Of a DNA stretch of 64,000 bases, positions 16,049-23,768 are shown piece after piece; within the stretch, counting starts at the first letter, position 1; every line of letters starts with the position of its first letter. The notes beneath the pieces are model-generated. The model saw only the letters and a program-made list of their open reading frames with translations, was not told the origin of the DNA and did no database searches. The translations under genes were made by a program, and so were the position numbers. The stretch covers positions 1 to 64,000 of the forward strand of contig NZ_JXQQ01000032.1 in the NCBI RefSeq assembly GCF_000834655.1, given 5' to 3'. The stretch is from Variovorax paradoxus (lineage in GTDB: Bacteria; Pseudomonadota; Gammaproteobacteria; Burkholderiales; Burkholderiaceae_C).

Positions 16049-17146
16049 TTGAAAAACCTGGATCTGTCTTTCGCACTGCTGCTGGCTGGCGTGGTCTGCA
16101 CGTCGATGATTGCCGTTGCGGGTGGAAGCGCGGCGCCGCCGGCGATGACGCCGACGATGGTGTCGTTCGCTTCAGGCCTCCTCGCCCCCAGCCCCTTGCG
16201 GTCGCTGGAAGAAGCGAACGGATGGATCAACTCGCCGCCGCTCACGATGGAGAGCCTGCGCGGCAAGGTCGTCCTCATCGACTTCTGGACCTACTCGTGC
16301 ATCAACTGGCGGCGCGAGCTTCCGTATGTGCGCGCCTGGTCCCGCAAGTACAAGGACAAGGGGCTGGTCGTCGTCGGCGTGCATTCGCCGGAGTTCGCGT
16401 TCGAGAAGGACGCCGACAACGTTCGCAGGGCCGCGAAGGACATCGGCGTGGACTATCCGATCGCCATCGACAGCGACCACCGCATCTGGAGCGCGTTCGG
16501 CAATGCGTACTGGCCGGCGCTGTATTTCATCGATGCAAAGGGGCGGGTGCGAAACCATCGGTTCGGCGAAGGCGGGTACGACGCGTCCGAGCGGTTCATC
16601 CAGCAATTGCTGGCCGAGGCCGGAGCGTCCGGTGCAGGCACCGATCTCGTCTCGGTCGACGCCCGGGGTGCCGAGGCCGACGCGGACTGGGCCAACCTGA
16701 AGTCGCCGGAGAACTACGTGGGCTACGGACGCACGCAGCGTTTCGAGTCTCCCGGCGGGCTCGCACCGGGCCGGCGCCAGGTCTATGGCACGCCGTCGCG
16801 CCTGGCCGCGAATCACTGGGCACTCGCCGGCGACTGGACGGTGAATCCGGAGTCCGCCGTCGCCCACACCGCCAAGGGCCGCATCGTCTACCGATTCCAT
16901 GCGCGCGATCTGCACCTGGTCATGGGGCCGGCCGTTCGCGGAACCGCCATTCGGTTCCGCGTTCTCGTCGACGGCATGCCGCCGGGCGATGCGCACGGCG
17001 TCGATACCGACGCCGAGGGCTACGGAACCATCGACTACCAACGCATGTACCAGCTGGTCCGCCAGTCCGGCCCCGTCGGCGAGCGGCTGTTCGAGATCGA
17101 GTTTCTTGCGCCCGGCGCGGAGGCGTTTTCCTTCTCGTTCGGCTAG
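16049..17146 (+). CDS. TlpA/DipZ-like periplasmic thioredoxin-fold protein with altered active site
   Basis: About 365 residues. A TTG start at 16049 preceded by CGAGGAG gives MKNLDLSFALLLAGVVCTSM, a good signal peptide; an ATG at 16019 is the alternative. The thioredoxin-like domain has VVLIDFWTYSCINWRRELPYVRAW, where relatives read CINC: the second active-site cysteine is tryptophan here. The C-terminal half (NYVGYGRTQRF, ANHWALAGDWTV, YRFHARDLHLVMGP) matches the beta-sandwich domain of DipZ-like proteins. With one cysteine the protein could act by a monothiol mechanism, as an isomerase or as a binding protein. It leads a plus-strand run with an SDR and an exported crotonase. Confidence 0.82.
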   Translation: MKNLDLSFALLLAGVVCTSMIAVAGGSAAPPAMTPTMVSFASGLLAPSPLRSLEEANGWINSPPLTMESLRGKVVLIDFWTYSCINWRRELPYVRAWSRKYKDKGLVVVGVHSPEFAFEKDADNVRRAAKDIGVDYPIAIDSDHRIWSAFGNAYWPALYFIDAKGRVRNHRFGEGGYDASERFIQQLLAEAGASGAGTDLVSVDARGAEADADWANLKSPENYVGYGRTQRFESPGGLAPGRRQVYGTPSRLAANHWALAGDWTVNPESAVAHTAKGRIVYRFHARDLHLVMGPAVRGTAIRFRVLVDGMPPGDAHGVDTDAEGYGTIDYQRMYQLVRQSGPVGERLFEIEFLAPGAEAFSFSFG

Positions 17147-17242
17147 CCATCGATGCGGCACCGTTTCGTGCACCGCCGCATGTGGCGCGAGCCTGATCCC
17201 TCGCCGTGCGGATTCTCATACCCCCTCCAACGAAAGAACGAA

Positions 17243-17983
17243 ATGATTTCACCCGTCACCAGGACCGTGATCGTCACCGGCGCTTCGAGCGGCCTTGGCT
17301 TCGCGATTGCACAGGGCTTTCTTCAGCGCGGCGACAACGTCGTGGGCAACGCCCGAACCATCGAACGGCTGCAGGCCGCGGCCGAACAACTGGATTGGCC
17401 CGAGAACTTTTTCGCGGTGCCCGGAGACATCGCCGAGCCCGCCACGGCCGAGCGGCTGTTCGCCCAGGCAATTGCGCGATTCGGCAGCGTCGATGTCCTC
17501 ATCAACAACGCCGGTACCTTCCTGCCGAAACCCTTTACGGCCTATGGCACCGAGGACATCGACGCCCTGATCGCCACCAATCTCAAGGGCTTCCTCTACG
17601 TGACGCAGGAAGCGGCGCGCCACATGACGGCGCAGAAGCACGGGCGGATCGTGACCATCACGGCCAGCATCGCGCTGCAGTCGAATGCGGCGGCGCCCGC
17701 ATTGCTGCCCATCCTGATCAAGGGCGGCCTGAACCAGGCGACCCGCGCACTGGCCCTGGAGCTTGCGCCGCACAACGTGCAGGTCAACGCGGTGGCGCCC
17801 GGGGTCATCGACACGCCACTGCACAACAGCGACGCGCACGGCTTTCTCTCGACGCTGCAACCCGCCGGCCGCCTTGGCCAGCCGCAGGACATCGTCGATG
17901 CGGTGCTCTACCTGAGCGACGCCGGCTACACCACCGGCGTCGTGCTCCCCGTCGACGGCGGCATGAGCACGGGCAAGTGGTGA
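17243..17983 (+). CDS. Short-chain dehydrogenase/reductase lacking the usual catalytic tyrosine
   Basis: This encodes 246 residues. The cofactor motif TGASSGLGFAIAQGF and NNAG (residues about 88-91) are normal, as are the C-terminal VNAVAPGVIDTP and PVDGG. The catalytic YxxxK is altered: after the serine-bearing strand (VTITASIAL) the sequence reads ALLPILIKGG, putting proline where tyrosine is expected while the lysine remains. Redox activity is therefore doubtful or uses another residue. It lies 96 bp after the TlpA-like gene and 71 bp before the exported crotonase. Confidence 0.82.
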   Translation: MISPVTRTVIVTGASSGLGFAIAQGFLQRGDNVVGNARTIERLQAAAEQLDWPENFFAVPGDIAEPATAERLFAQAIARFGSVDVLINNAGTFLPKPFTAYGTEDIDALIATNLKGFLYVTQEAARHMTAQKHGRIVTITASIALQSNAAAPALLPILIKGGLNQATRALALELAPHNVQVNAVAPGVIDTPLHNSDAHGFLSTLQPAGRLGQPQDIVDAVLYLSDAGYTTGVVLPVDGGMSTGKW

Positions 17984-18054
17984 AGCGGCGTGCATGGCCC
18001 GCAGGTTCCTTTCCTCGTTCGACCGCATCTCTCATTCATTCACAGGAGCGCTTC

Positions 18055-19011
18055 ATGAATTTCAAACAATCGATGTCCCGAATGGTCGCCTTCGCCTTGG
18101 CCCTCGCTTCGCTGACGCTGGGCCCGACCGCTTTCGCGCAGGCGGCTCCCAGGTCCGCGGACGACCGGGCCATCGCCGCGCCCGCCGACAAGGCCAGGAT
18201 CGTGCTGACCCGCAAGACCCCGGCCTACTGGAAGGTGACGCTATCGAATCCGCCGCTCAACATCATCGGTCCGGCGGAGGTTCGCGAACTGGTGAAGATC
18301 CTGGAGCAGATCGAGGCCGACCAACAGGTGAAGGTCGTCGTGTTCGACAGCGCGGTGCCTGGCTACTTCTCCGCGCACTACGACCTGCTGACGCCGCTTG
18401 AAGAATCGACCGGCATGAAGCCCGGGCCGACCGGCATGCACCCGGTGCCCGACTTCATGGTGCGACTGAGCCGCCTGCCCATCGTCACCATTTCTTCCAT
18501 CCGCGGGCGCGCCACGGGCATCGGCAGCGAGCTGGTGCTGGCGACCGACATGCGCTTTGCGAGCCGCGAGAAAGCGGTGCTGTCGCAATGGGAAGTGGGT
18601 GCCGGACTGGTCGCAGGCGGCGGGCCACAGAGTCGGCTGCCGCGCCTGACCGGTCGCGGCCGTGCCATCGAGATCCTCATCGGCTCGGACGACATCTCGG
18701 GCGAGCTGGCGGAGCGCTACGGGTACGTCAACCGCGCCTTGCCGGACGCACAGCTGGATGGCTTCGTCGAAGCGCTGGCCATGCGCATCGCCTCCTTCGA
18801 GCGGCAAGCCATCGTCGACACCAAGCGGCTGGTCGATGTGGCGAGCTTGCCGCCCGAGGCCGAGATGCAGCCGATCTGGGATGCGTTCATCGCCTCGGTG
18901 GGCCGGCCCGCCACGCAGGCGCGCCTGAAAGCGTTGATCGACAAGGGCCTGCAGACGCCGGGCGATGTCGAGAAGCACCTGGGCCGTGCAACGGCCAACT
19001 ATGGGAAGTGA
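18055..19011 (+). CDS. Crotonase-family protein with an export signal
   Basis: This encodes 318 residues. The N terminus, MSRMVAFALALASLTLGPTA followed by FAQAA, is a clear Sec signal peptide with a cleavage site near residue 29. The mature part is a crotonase: SIRGRATGIGSELVLATDMRF, VLSQWEVGAGLVAGGG and ERYGYVNRALPD. It is paralogous to the signal-less protein at 12091-12960. An exported crotonase is odd because CoA thioesters are cytoplasmic, so a non-CoA substrate (for example a beta-diketone or other enolate-forming compound) is possible. The start follows ACAGGAG. Confidence 0.85.
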   Translation: MNFKQSMSRMVAFALALASLTLGPTAFAQAAPRSADDRAIAAPADKARIVLTRKTPAYWKVTLSNPPLNIIGPAEVRELVKILEQIEADQQVKVVVFDSAVPGYFSAHYDLLTPLEESTGMKPGPTGMHPVPDFMVRLSRLPIVTISSIRGRATGIGSELVLATDMRFASREKAVLSQWEVGAGLVAGGGPQSRLPRLTGRGRAIEILIGSDDISGELAERYGYVNRALPDAQLDGFVEALAMRIASFERQAIVDTKRLVDVASLPPEAEMQPIWDAFIASVGRPATQARLKALIDKGLQTPGDVEKHLGRATANYGK

Positions 19012-19021
19012 GCGGAAGGTG

Positions 19022-19924
19022 TCAGCCGGCTCGCGGACGCTTTCCCGCAGGCCGCGGCGCGTGGTGGCGCCGCGTCGTCTCGAGAAAGGCGAGGAGGGCG
19101 CTCGACACGTAGCTGTCGCGGCGTCGCACGAAGAGGGTCTGGACCTTCGCCTCCGCACGCGGCAGGCCCAGCATCGTCACGCGGCCGGCTTTCGCAGCCG
19201 CCTGGACGACGCTCCGGGGCAGCAGCGTCACGCCGATGCCGGCCGCCACGCAGTTGACGATGGCGTCCAGCGAGCCGAACTCCAGGCGCCGCGCCACCAC
19301 GATGCCGGCATCGGCCAGGAACGACTCGAGGCGCTGGCGGTACGAGCAGCCGAGCTGGAAGGTGATGGTCTTGAGGCCGGCGACTTCCTTGAGCGCCTTG
19401 AGCGAACCGATCGCGGGGCTGGTCACCAGCACCATGTCTTCGGTGAACATCGGCTCCTGGTGCAGATCGGGATGGCTGACGGGCCCTGCAACGAAGGCCC
19501 CTTCGAGCCGGCTCTCCAGCACCTCGCGCACGAGGTTCGAGGTGGTGCCCGGCGTCACGACCAGCTGCACCTCCGGGTACTTGCCGGAGAACATGGCCAG
19601 CAGCGGCGACAGGCGGATGGCCATCGTCGTCTCCAGGCTGCCCAGCGAAAGCGAACCGCTCGGCCGGCCGTCATCCAGCGCGGCCGATTTCACCTCGGCC
19701 ATCAGCCTGGCGATCCTGCCGACGAAGGGCAGCACGCGCTGGCCCGCGGGAGTGGTGGTGACGCCGCGTGCGTGGCGCTGGAAAAGCGCCATGCCCAGCT
19801 CGTCTTCCAGCGCCCGGATGCGGGTGGTGACGTTGGACTGCACGGTGTTCAGCTCGGACGCGGCCTTGTTCATGCTGCCGTGCCGGGCGACGGCTTCGAA
19901 GGTCTGGAGATCCGCGACGTTCAT
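19022..19924 (-). CDS. LysR-family transcriptional regulator
   Basis: This encodes 300 residues. The N-terminal winged helix-turn-helix is canonical: MNVADLQTFEAVARHGSMNKAA, then ELNTVQSNVTTRIRALEDELG and LFQRHARGVTTTPAG. The co-inducer domain follows from about residue 90. It is divergent from an MFS transporter gene, the classic arrangement in which a LysR protein controls the neighbouring transporter and itself from the shared region. The ligand is unknown. Confidence 0.93.
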   Translation of the reverse strand: MNVADLQTFEAVARHGSMNKAASELNTVQSNVTTRIRALEDELGMALFQRHARGVTTTPAGQRVLPFVGRIARLMAEVKSAALDDGRPSGSLSLGSLETTMAIRLSPLLAMFSGKYPEVQLVVTPGTTSNLVREVLESRLEGAFVAGPVSHPDLHQEPMFTEDMVLVTSPAIGSLKALKEVAGLKTITFQLGCSYRQRLESFLADAGIVVARRLEFGSLDAIVNCVAAGIGVTLLPRSVVQAAAKAGRVTMLGLPRAEAKVQTLFVRRRDSYVSSALLAFLETTRRHHAPRPAGKRPRAG

Positions 19925-19950
19925 GGTGTGCGCTCGCTGGTTGCCGGTTC

Positions 19951-20018
19951 ATTGATATCGCAATTGCAGATAGCCGCTATCGAAAAGTTTCAGTTCTGCA
20001 GATTGCCTATTTTGCCTA
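19951..20018. promoter_or_regulatory. Likely LysR operator region between lysR-type gene and MFS gene
   Basis: The 130-bp divergent region contains ATTG-N6-CAAT at 19951-19964 and, further on, GATAGC...GCTATC-like arms. A direct repeat of TTGCCTA follows at 20003-20009 and 20012-20018. It is less GC-rich than the flanking genes. LysR proteins normally bind such dyads beside the divergent start. The exact contacts are not determinable from one sequence. Confidence 0.45.
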
Positions 20019-20054
20019 AGCTTTCGTTCCTTCACCCACTTCCAGGACATTGAG

Positions 20055-21269
20055 ATGAGCAAGCTCGCAGCCTCCAGCGTCCCCACGGGCAGCGCTGCGG
20101 TGAACACGTGGCGCGCCATCGCAGCAGGGTTTTGCGCGAGTCTCGTGGGTATCGGGCTGGCGCGTTTCGCCTACACGCCGCTGCTGCCCGCCATCGTGAG
20201 CGCGCACTGGTTCGACCCGTCGAACGCCGCATACCTGGGCGCGGCGAACCTTGCGGGCTATCTGGCCGGTGCGCTGGCGGCGCGCCCGGTGGCAGCAAGC
20301 ATTCCTGCTGCGACCAAGCTCCGGGCGATGATGCTGCTGGCCACCGCGGCCTTCTTCGCCTGTGCCTGCCCGGTCTCGTTCGCCTGGTTCTTCGCGTGGC
20401 GATTTCTCTCGGGTCTTGCCGGCGGCGCGCTGATGGTGCTGGCGGCGCCGGCCGTGCTGCCGCATGTGCCGCCGTCGCGCCGGGGGCTGGCGGGCGGCGT
20501 CATCTTCATGGGCATCGGTGTCGGCATTGCGGCATCGGGAACGCTGGTTCCCTTGCTCTTGCAACTGGGCTTGCGCGAGGTGTGGATGGGGCTGGGCGTG
20601 CTCTCGCTGCTGCTGACGGCCATCGCGTGGGCCGGTTGGCCGCGCGAGGCCGCCCCCGCGAAGGCGCCGGTGTCCCACCGCGATGCGCCGCCCACGGGCA
20701 CCCTGCGCGCGCTGTATGCCGAGTACGCGCTGAATGCAGCCGGCTGGGTGCCGCACATGATTTTCCTCGTGGACTACGTGGCGCGCGGGCAGGGCAGGGG
20801 GCTGGCGGTCGGCGGGCAGTACTGGGTGCTGTTCGGCATCGGCGCCACTGTCGGCCCCATCGTTGCCGGCGCGCTCGCGGACCGCGTGGGCAGCGCGCGG
20901 GCGCTTCGCATCGCGCTGGCGATCGAGACCATCGGCGTGGCGATTCCCGCGTTCGACCTCGGCCCCGTGTGGCTGGCCGCATCGAGCGTGATCGTCGGCG
21001 CGTTCGTCACCGGAACGGTGCCGCTGGTGCTGGGTCGCCTGCACGAGATCCTGGCGCATCACCCCGCGCAGCAGAGCGCGGCCTGGACCAAGGCGACGGT
21101 CGGCTTCGCGTTGTGCCAGGCGGTAGCGGCCTATGCGCTGTCTTTCATCTTCGATGTCAGCGGGCATGCCTACGCGCTGCTGTTCGCCATCGGCACCGTC
21201 GCGATCCTGGCCGCTCTGGCCGTCGATCTGGCGGCGAGCCGCCGGCGCAAGACGGCCATCGCGCCGTGA
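20055..21269 (+). CDS. YbfB/YjiJ-family MFS transporter
   Basis: This encodes 404 residues with about twelve hydrophobic segments. The N-terminal motif FCASLVGIGLARFAYTPLLPA is the signature of the YbfB/YjiJ family. A conserved GGALMVLAAPAVLP and GAVSAR-like charged loops (ALADRVGSARALR) fit major facilitator transporters. The substrate is unknown. It is divergent from the LysR-type gene and probably under its control. The nitronate monooxygenase gene follows 138 bp downstream. Confidence 0.85.
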   Translation: MSKLAASSVPTGSAAVNTWRAIAAGFCASLVGIGLARFAYTPLLPAIVSAHWFDPSNAAYLGAANLAGYLAGALAARPVAASIPAATKLRAMMLLATAAFFACACPVSFAWFFAWRFLSGLAGGALMVLAAPAVLPHVPPSRRGLAGGVIFMGIGVGIAASGTLVPLLLQLGLREVWMGLGVLSLLLTAIAWAGWPREAAPAKAPVSHRDAPPTGTLRALYAEYALNAAGWVPHMIFLVDYVARGQGRGLAVGGQYWVLFGIGATVGPIVAGALADRVGSARALRIALAIETIGVAIPAFDLGPVWLAASSVIVGAFVTGTVPLVLGRLHEILAHHPAQQSAAWTKATVGFALCQAVAAYALSFIFDVSGHAYALLFAIGTVAILAALAVDLAASRRRKTAIAP

Positions 21270-21407
21270 CCCGGGCGCAAGCGCTGCACAGGTTGAAACG
21301 ATGAGCGACTGCGCGCAGCGGTACACGATTCGGTGGCCGCGATGTGCTGCCTTGGCCCGCTGGGCAGAGAGCCGCCATGCCGAACAACATCACAACCTTC
21401 AAACGCC

Positions 21408-22499
21408 ATGAACACAGAAAATCACTTCACCACCTTGCTCGGCCTTGCCAACCCGATCGTCCAGGCGCCGATGGCGGGCGTCTCGACGCCGCGGCTCGCT
21501 GCCGAAGTGTCGAACGCGGGAGGCCTCGGTTCCATCGGCATCGGTGCCAGCACACCCGCGCAGGCCCGCGCCGCCATTCAGGAAACACGGGCGCTCACGG
21601 CGCGCCCGTTCAACGTCAACGTGTTCTGCCATGCGCCCGCCGTGCGCGATGTCGCGCGCGAGCAGGCGTGGCTGCGTCACCTGGCGCCGTTGTTCGCAGA
21701 GACCGGTGGCGAGCCGCCTGCGGTGCTCGAGGAAATCTACAGGTCGTTCCTGGCGGACGACGAGATGCTCGCGGTGCTGGTTGCCGAGCGCCCGGCCGTG
21801 GTGAGCTTTCATTTCGGCCTGCCGACCGCCGCGCAACTGGACGCCCTGCGAGGGGCGGGCATTCTCACCATGGCCACGGCCACCAGCTTGCAGGAAGCCG
21901 TGGCGGTCGAGTCGGCAGGAGTGGACGTGATCGTGGCGCAAGGCGTCGAGGCGGGAGGGCATCGCGGCATGTTCGACCCGTCGGCGGCGGATGCGGGACT
22001 CAGCATGTCGGTGCTGGTGCGGCTCATCTCGCGCGAGTCTCGTCGGCCCGTCGTGGCGGCGGGCGGCATCATGGACGGCCAGGGCATCCAGGCCGCGATG
22101 GACGTGGGTGCCGCCGGCGTGCAGTTGGGCACGGCTTTCATCCTTTGCCCCGAGTCGGCCGCCAACGCGGCCTATCGTGCCAACCTCAAGAGCGAGCGGG
22201 CCGCGGTCACCGCGCTCACGGCCGTGCTTTCGGGACGACCCGCACGCGGGATCGTCAATCGTCTCTTCGAACACGGGGGAGCCCTCGGCAGTCCGTTACC
22301 GGCCGACTACCCCGTGGCATACGACGCGACCAAGCAGTTGAACGCATGGGCTTCGAAGCGCGGGATCGACGACTTCGCGGTGCACTGGGCCGGCCAGGCC
22401 GCGCCCCTCGCGCGAGAAATGCCTGCCGCACGCCTGATGCAGGCCCTGCTGGCGGAATGGCAGCAAGCCCGCGCCGCGCAAGGAACCCGAGCGACCTGA
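21408..22499 (+). CDS. Nitronate monooxygenase (2-nitropropane dioxygenase-like)
   Basis: This encodes a 363-residue FMN-dependent TIM-barrel enzyme. Diagnostic blocks are NPIVQAPMAGVSTPRLAAEVSNAGGLGSIG at the N terminus (residues about 14-42), VDVIVAQGVEAGGHRG, PVVAAGGIMDGQGI and GVQLGTAFILCPES. These bind FMN phosphate and hold the catalytic histidine region. The enzyme oxidises alkyl nitronates to carbonyl compounds and nitrite. The start at 21408 is the first in-frame ATG with matching homology. Confidence 0.88.
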   Translation: MNTENHFTTLLGLANPIVQAPMAGVSTPRLAAEVSNAGGLGSIGIGASTPAQARAAIQETRALTARPFNVNVFCHAPAVRDVAREQAWLRHLAPLFAETGGEPPAVLEEIYRSFLADDEMLAVLVAERPAVVSFHFGLPTAAQLDALRGAGILTMATATSLQEAVAVESAGVDVIVAQGVEAGGHRGMFDPSAADAGLSMSVLVRLISRESRRPVVAAGGIMDGQGIQAAMDVGAAGVQLGTAFILCPESAANAAYRANLKSERAAVTALTAVLSGRPARGIVNRLFEHGGALGSPLPADYPVAYDATKQLNAWASKRGIDDFAVHWAGQAAPLAREMPAARLMQALLAEWQQARAAQGTRAT

Positions 22500-22602
22500 T
22501 CGCTGCGGGCGGGGTCGCCTCTGATGCCTCGGAAGCCCCGGTCGCTACGGGGGCCGCCCAGCCCGCCAGCCTCCTCTGGCGCACAAGGGCATCCGATATG
22601 CC

Positions 22603-23028
22603 TCAGACAGGCGGCGAACCGCCGCCACCGGGTCCGGGCGTGCTGTCCGAGCCCGAGCCGTTCTGGATTTCCAGACGTTTCCATCCGAAAAGCCGCGCAT
22701 CCGCCGACCACGCGCCGGGGCCGAGCAACACGAGCGCGATGCACAGCATGCCCAGGAGCGCATCGGCGCGCACATCCAGGGGGAGGGCGATGCCGTGCCA
22801 CCCCGCCGCAATGGCCGCCAGCACGCCCGCCACGGGCGTCCACAGCCCGGCGAGCAGAAGCAAGGCCGCCGCGAGCGAGAGCAGGGCGAAACCCGTGGAC
22901 GCGGTGGTTGCGTCCGAGAAAAGGGCTCCGGTGGCATAGAGGGTCAGGCACGTACTGGCTGTCACCCGCATCAGCAGCAGGCCTGCCCCGGGGGCGCCGT
23001 GGGCGAACGAGGAAAAGAGTCTTTGCAC
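22603..23028 (-). CDS. DoxX-like small membrane protein
   Basis: This encodes 141 residues with about four hydrophobic segments (LLLMRVTASTCLTLYATGA, GFALLSLAAALLLLAGLW, VAGVLAAIAAGWHGI, LLGMLCIALVLLGPGAWS). The pattern and RLFGWKRL after the last span match DoxX/SURF4-like proteins, whose roles range from quinone-linked oxidation to redox stress tolerance. It is transcribed away from the response regulator end. The 17-bp box at 23080-23096 lies about 50 bp upstream of its start, which suggests control by the adjacent two-component system. Confidence 0.78.
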   Translation of the reverse strand: MQRLFSSFAHGAPGAGLLLMRVTASTCLTLYATGALFSDATTASTGFALLSLAAALLLLAGLWTPVAGVLAAIAAGWHGIALPLDVRADALLGMLCIALVLLGPGAWSADARLFGWKRLEIQNGSGSDSTPGPGGGGSPPV

Positions 23029-23079
23029 GCCCCGAATCTACGCAACCGGTGGCGACATCGCACCCCCTCGAATGAGCCG

Positions 23080-23096
23080 TTCGCATACCCCTTTTG
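23080..23096 (-). promoter_or_regulatory. 17-bp box upstream of doxX-like gene
   Basis: Read on the minus strand this is CAAAAGGGGTATGCGAA, identical to the box at 27020-27036 upstream of the propeller histidine kinase. Both boxes read in the same direction as the minus-strand gene they precede, here 52 bp before the doxX-like start. It is a probable binding site for the response regulator encoded between them. Confidence 0.65.
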
Positions 23097-23135
23097 AGGC
23101 GGCGACGAGACTGCCCCGGCGCCTGCGGCCCCTTT

Positions 23136-23768
23136 TCACGGATCGATGATTCCGCGCCTGAATCCGATCATTGCTGCGTGGGTGCGGTCCTTGGCGCCGA
23201 GCTTGGACAGGATGCTGCGCACCTGCTTCTTGACCGTTTCTTCCGAGAGCCGGAGCTGGTCCGCGATTTCCTTGTTGGCGTTGCCGGCCGAGATGAGGCG
23301 CAGCACGCGGATTTCCGCCGGCGTGATCGCGTCGTCGGTCGCATGCTCCGCCAGTTCGAACGAGATGTCGGGCGAAACCGCCTTCCTGCCGGTGTGGACT
23401 GCGCGGATGGCCTCCAGCAGTTCCTTGTGCAGCGCGTTCTTGAGCAGGTAGCCGCGCGCCCCGGCCTTGATGGCGCGCAGTGCCTGCACATCGCCCGCAT
23501 ACGTGGTCAGGACGATGATGCGGGCGTCCGGGAACTCGCCCCGAATGGCACCGATCGCGTCGAGCCCGCCCATCTCGGGCATCTGCAGGTCCATGAGCGT
23601 GATGTCCGGCAGGTGCTGGCGGAACTGCTCGATGGCTTCCCGCCCGTTGACCGCTTCGGCGACCACCTCCATGTCCGACTGCACGCTGACGAGGCCGGAG
23701 ATGCCTTGGAGCACCACGGGATGGTCGTCCACGCAGAGGACGCGGATAAGCGAAGGTTCGTTGCTCAT
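23136..23768 (-). CDS. NarL/FixJ-family response regulator of the propeller two-component system
   Basis: This encodes 210 residues. The receiver has the acidic pair (VLCVDDHPVVLQG), the phosphoacceptor aspartate (ITLMDLQMPEMGG), threonine (IVLTTY) and lysine (GYLLKNAL). The LuxR DNA-binding domain is ITPAEIRVLRLISAGNANKEI, then SEETVKKQVRSILSKL. All residues for phosphorylation-controlled activation are present. Its start overlaps the stop of the histidine kinase gene (ATGA), so the two are made together from the kinase promoter. Confidence 0.93.
   Translation of the reverse strand: MSNEPSLIRVLCVDDHPVVLQGISGLVSVQSDMEVVAEAVNGREAIEQFRQHLPDITLMDLQMPEMGGLDAIGAIRGEFPDARIIVLTTYAGDVQALRAIKAGARGYLLKNALHKELLEAIRAVHTGRKAVSPDISFELAEHATDDAITPAEIRVLRLISAGNANKEIADQLRLSEETVKKQVRSILSKLGAKDRTHAAMIGFRRGIIDP

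Noticed and set aside
17213..17229. Third 17-bp box upstream of the SDR gene
   Set aside because: Only 12 of 17 positions match, so it is mentioned with the boxes but not annotated as a site.
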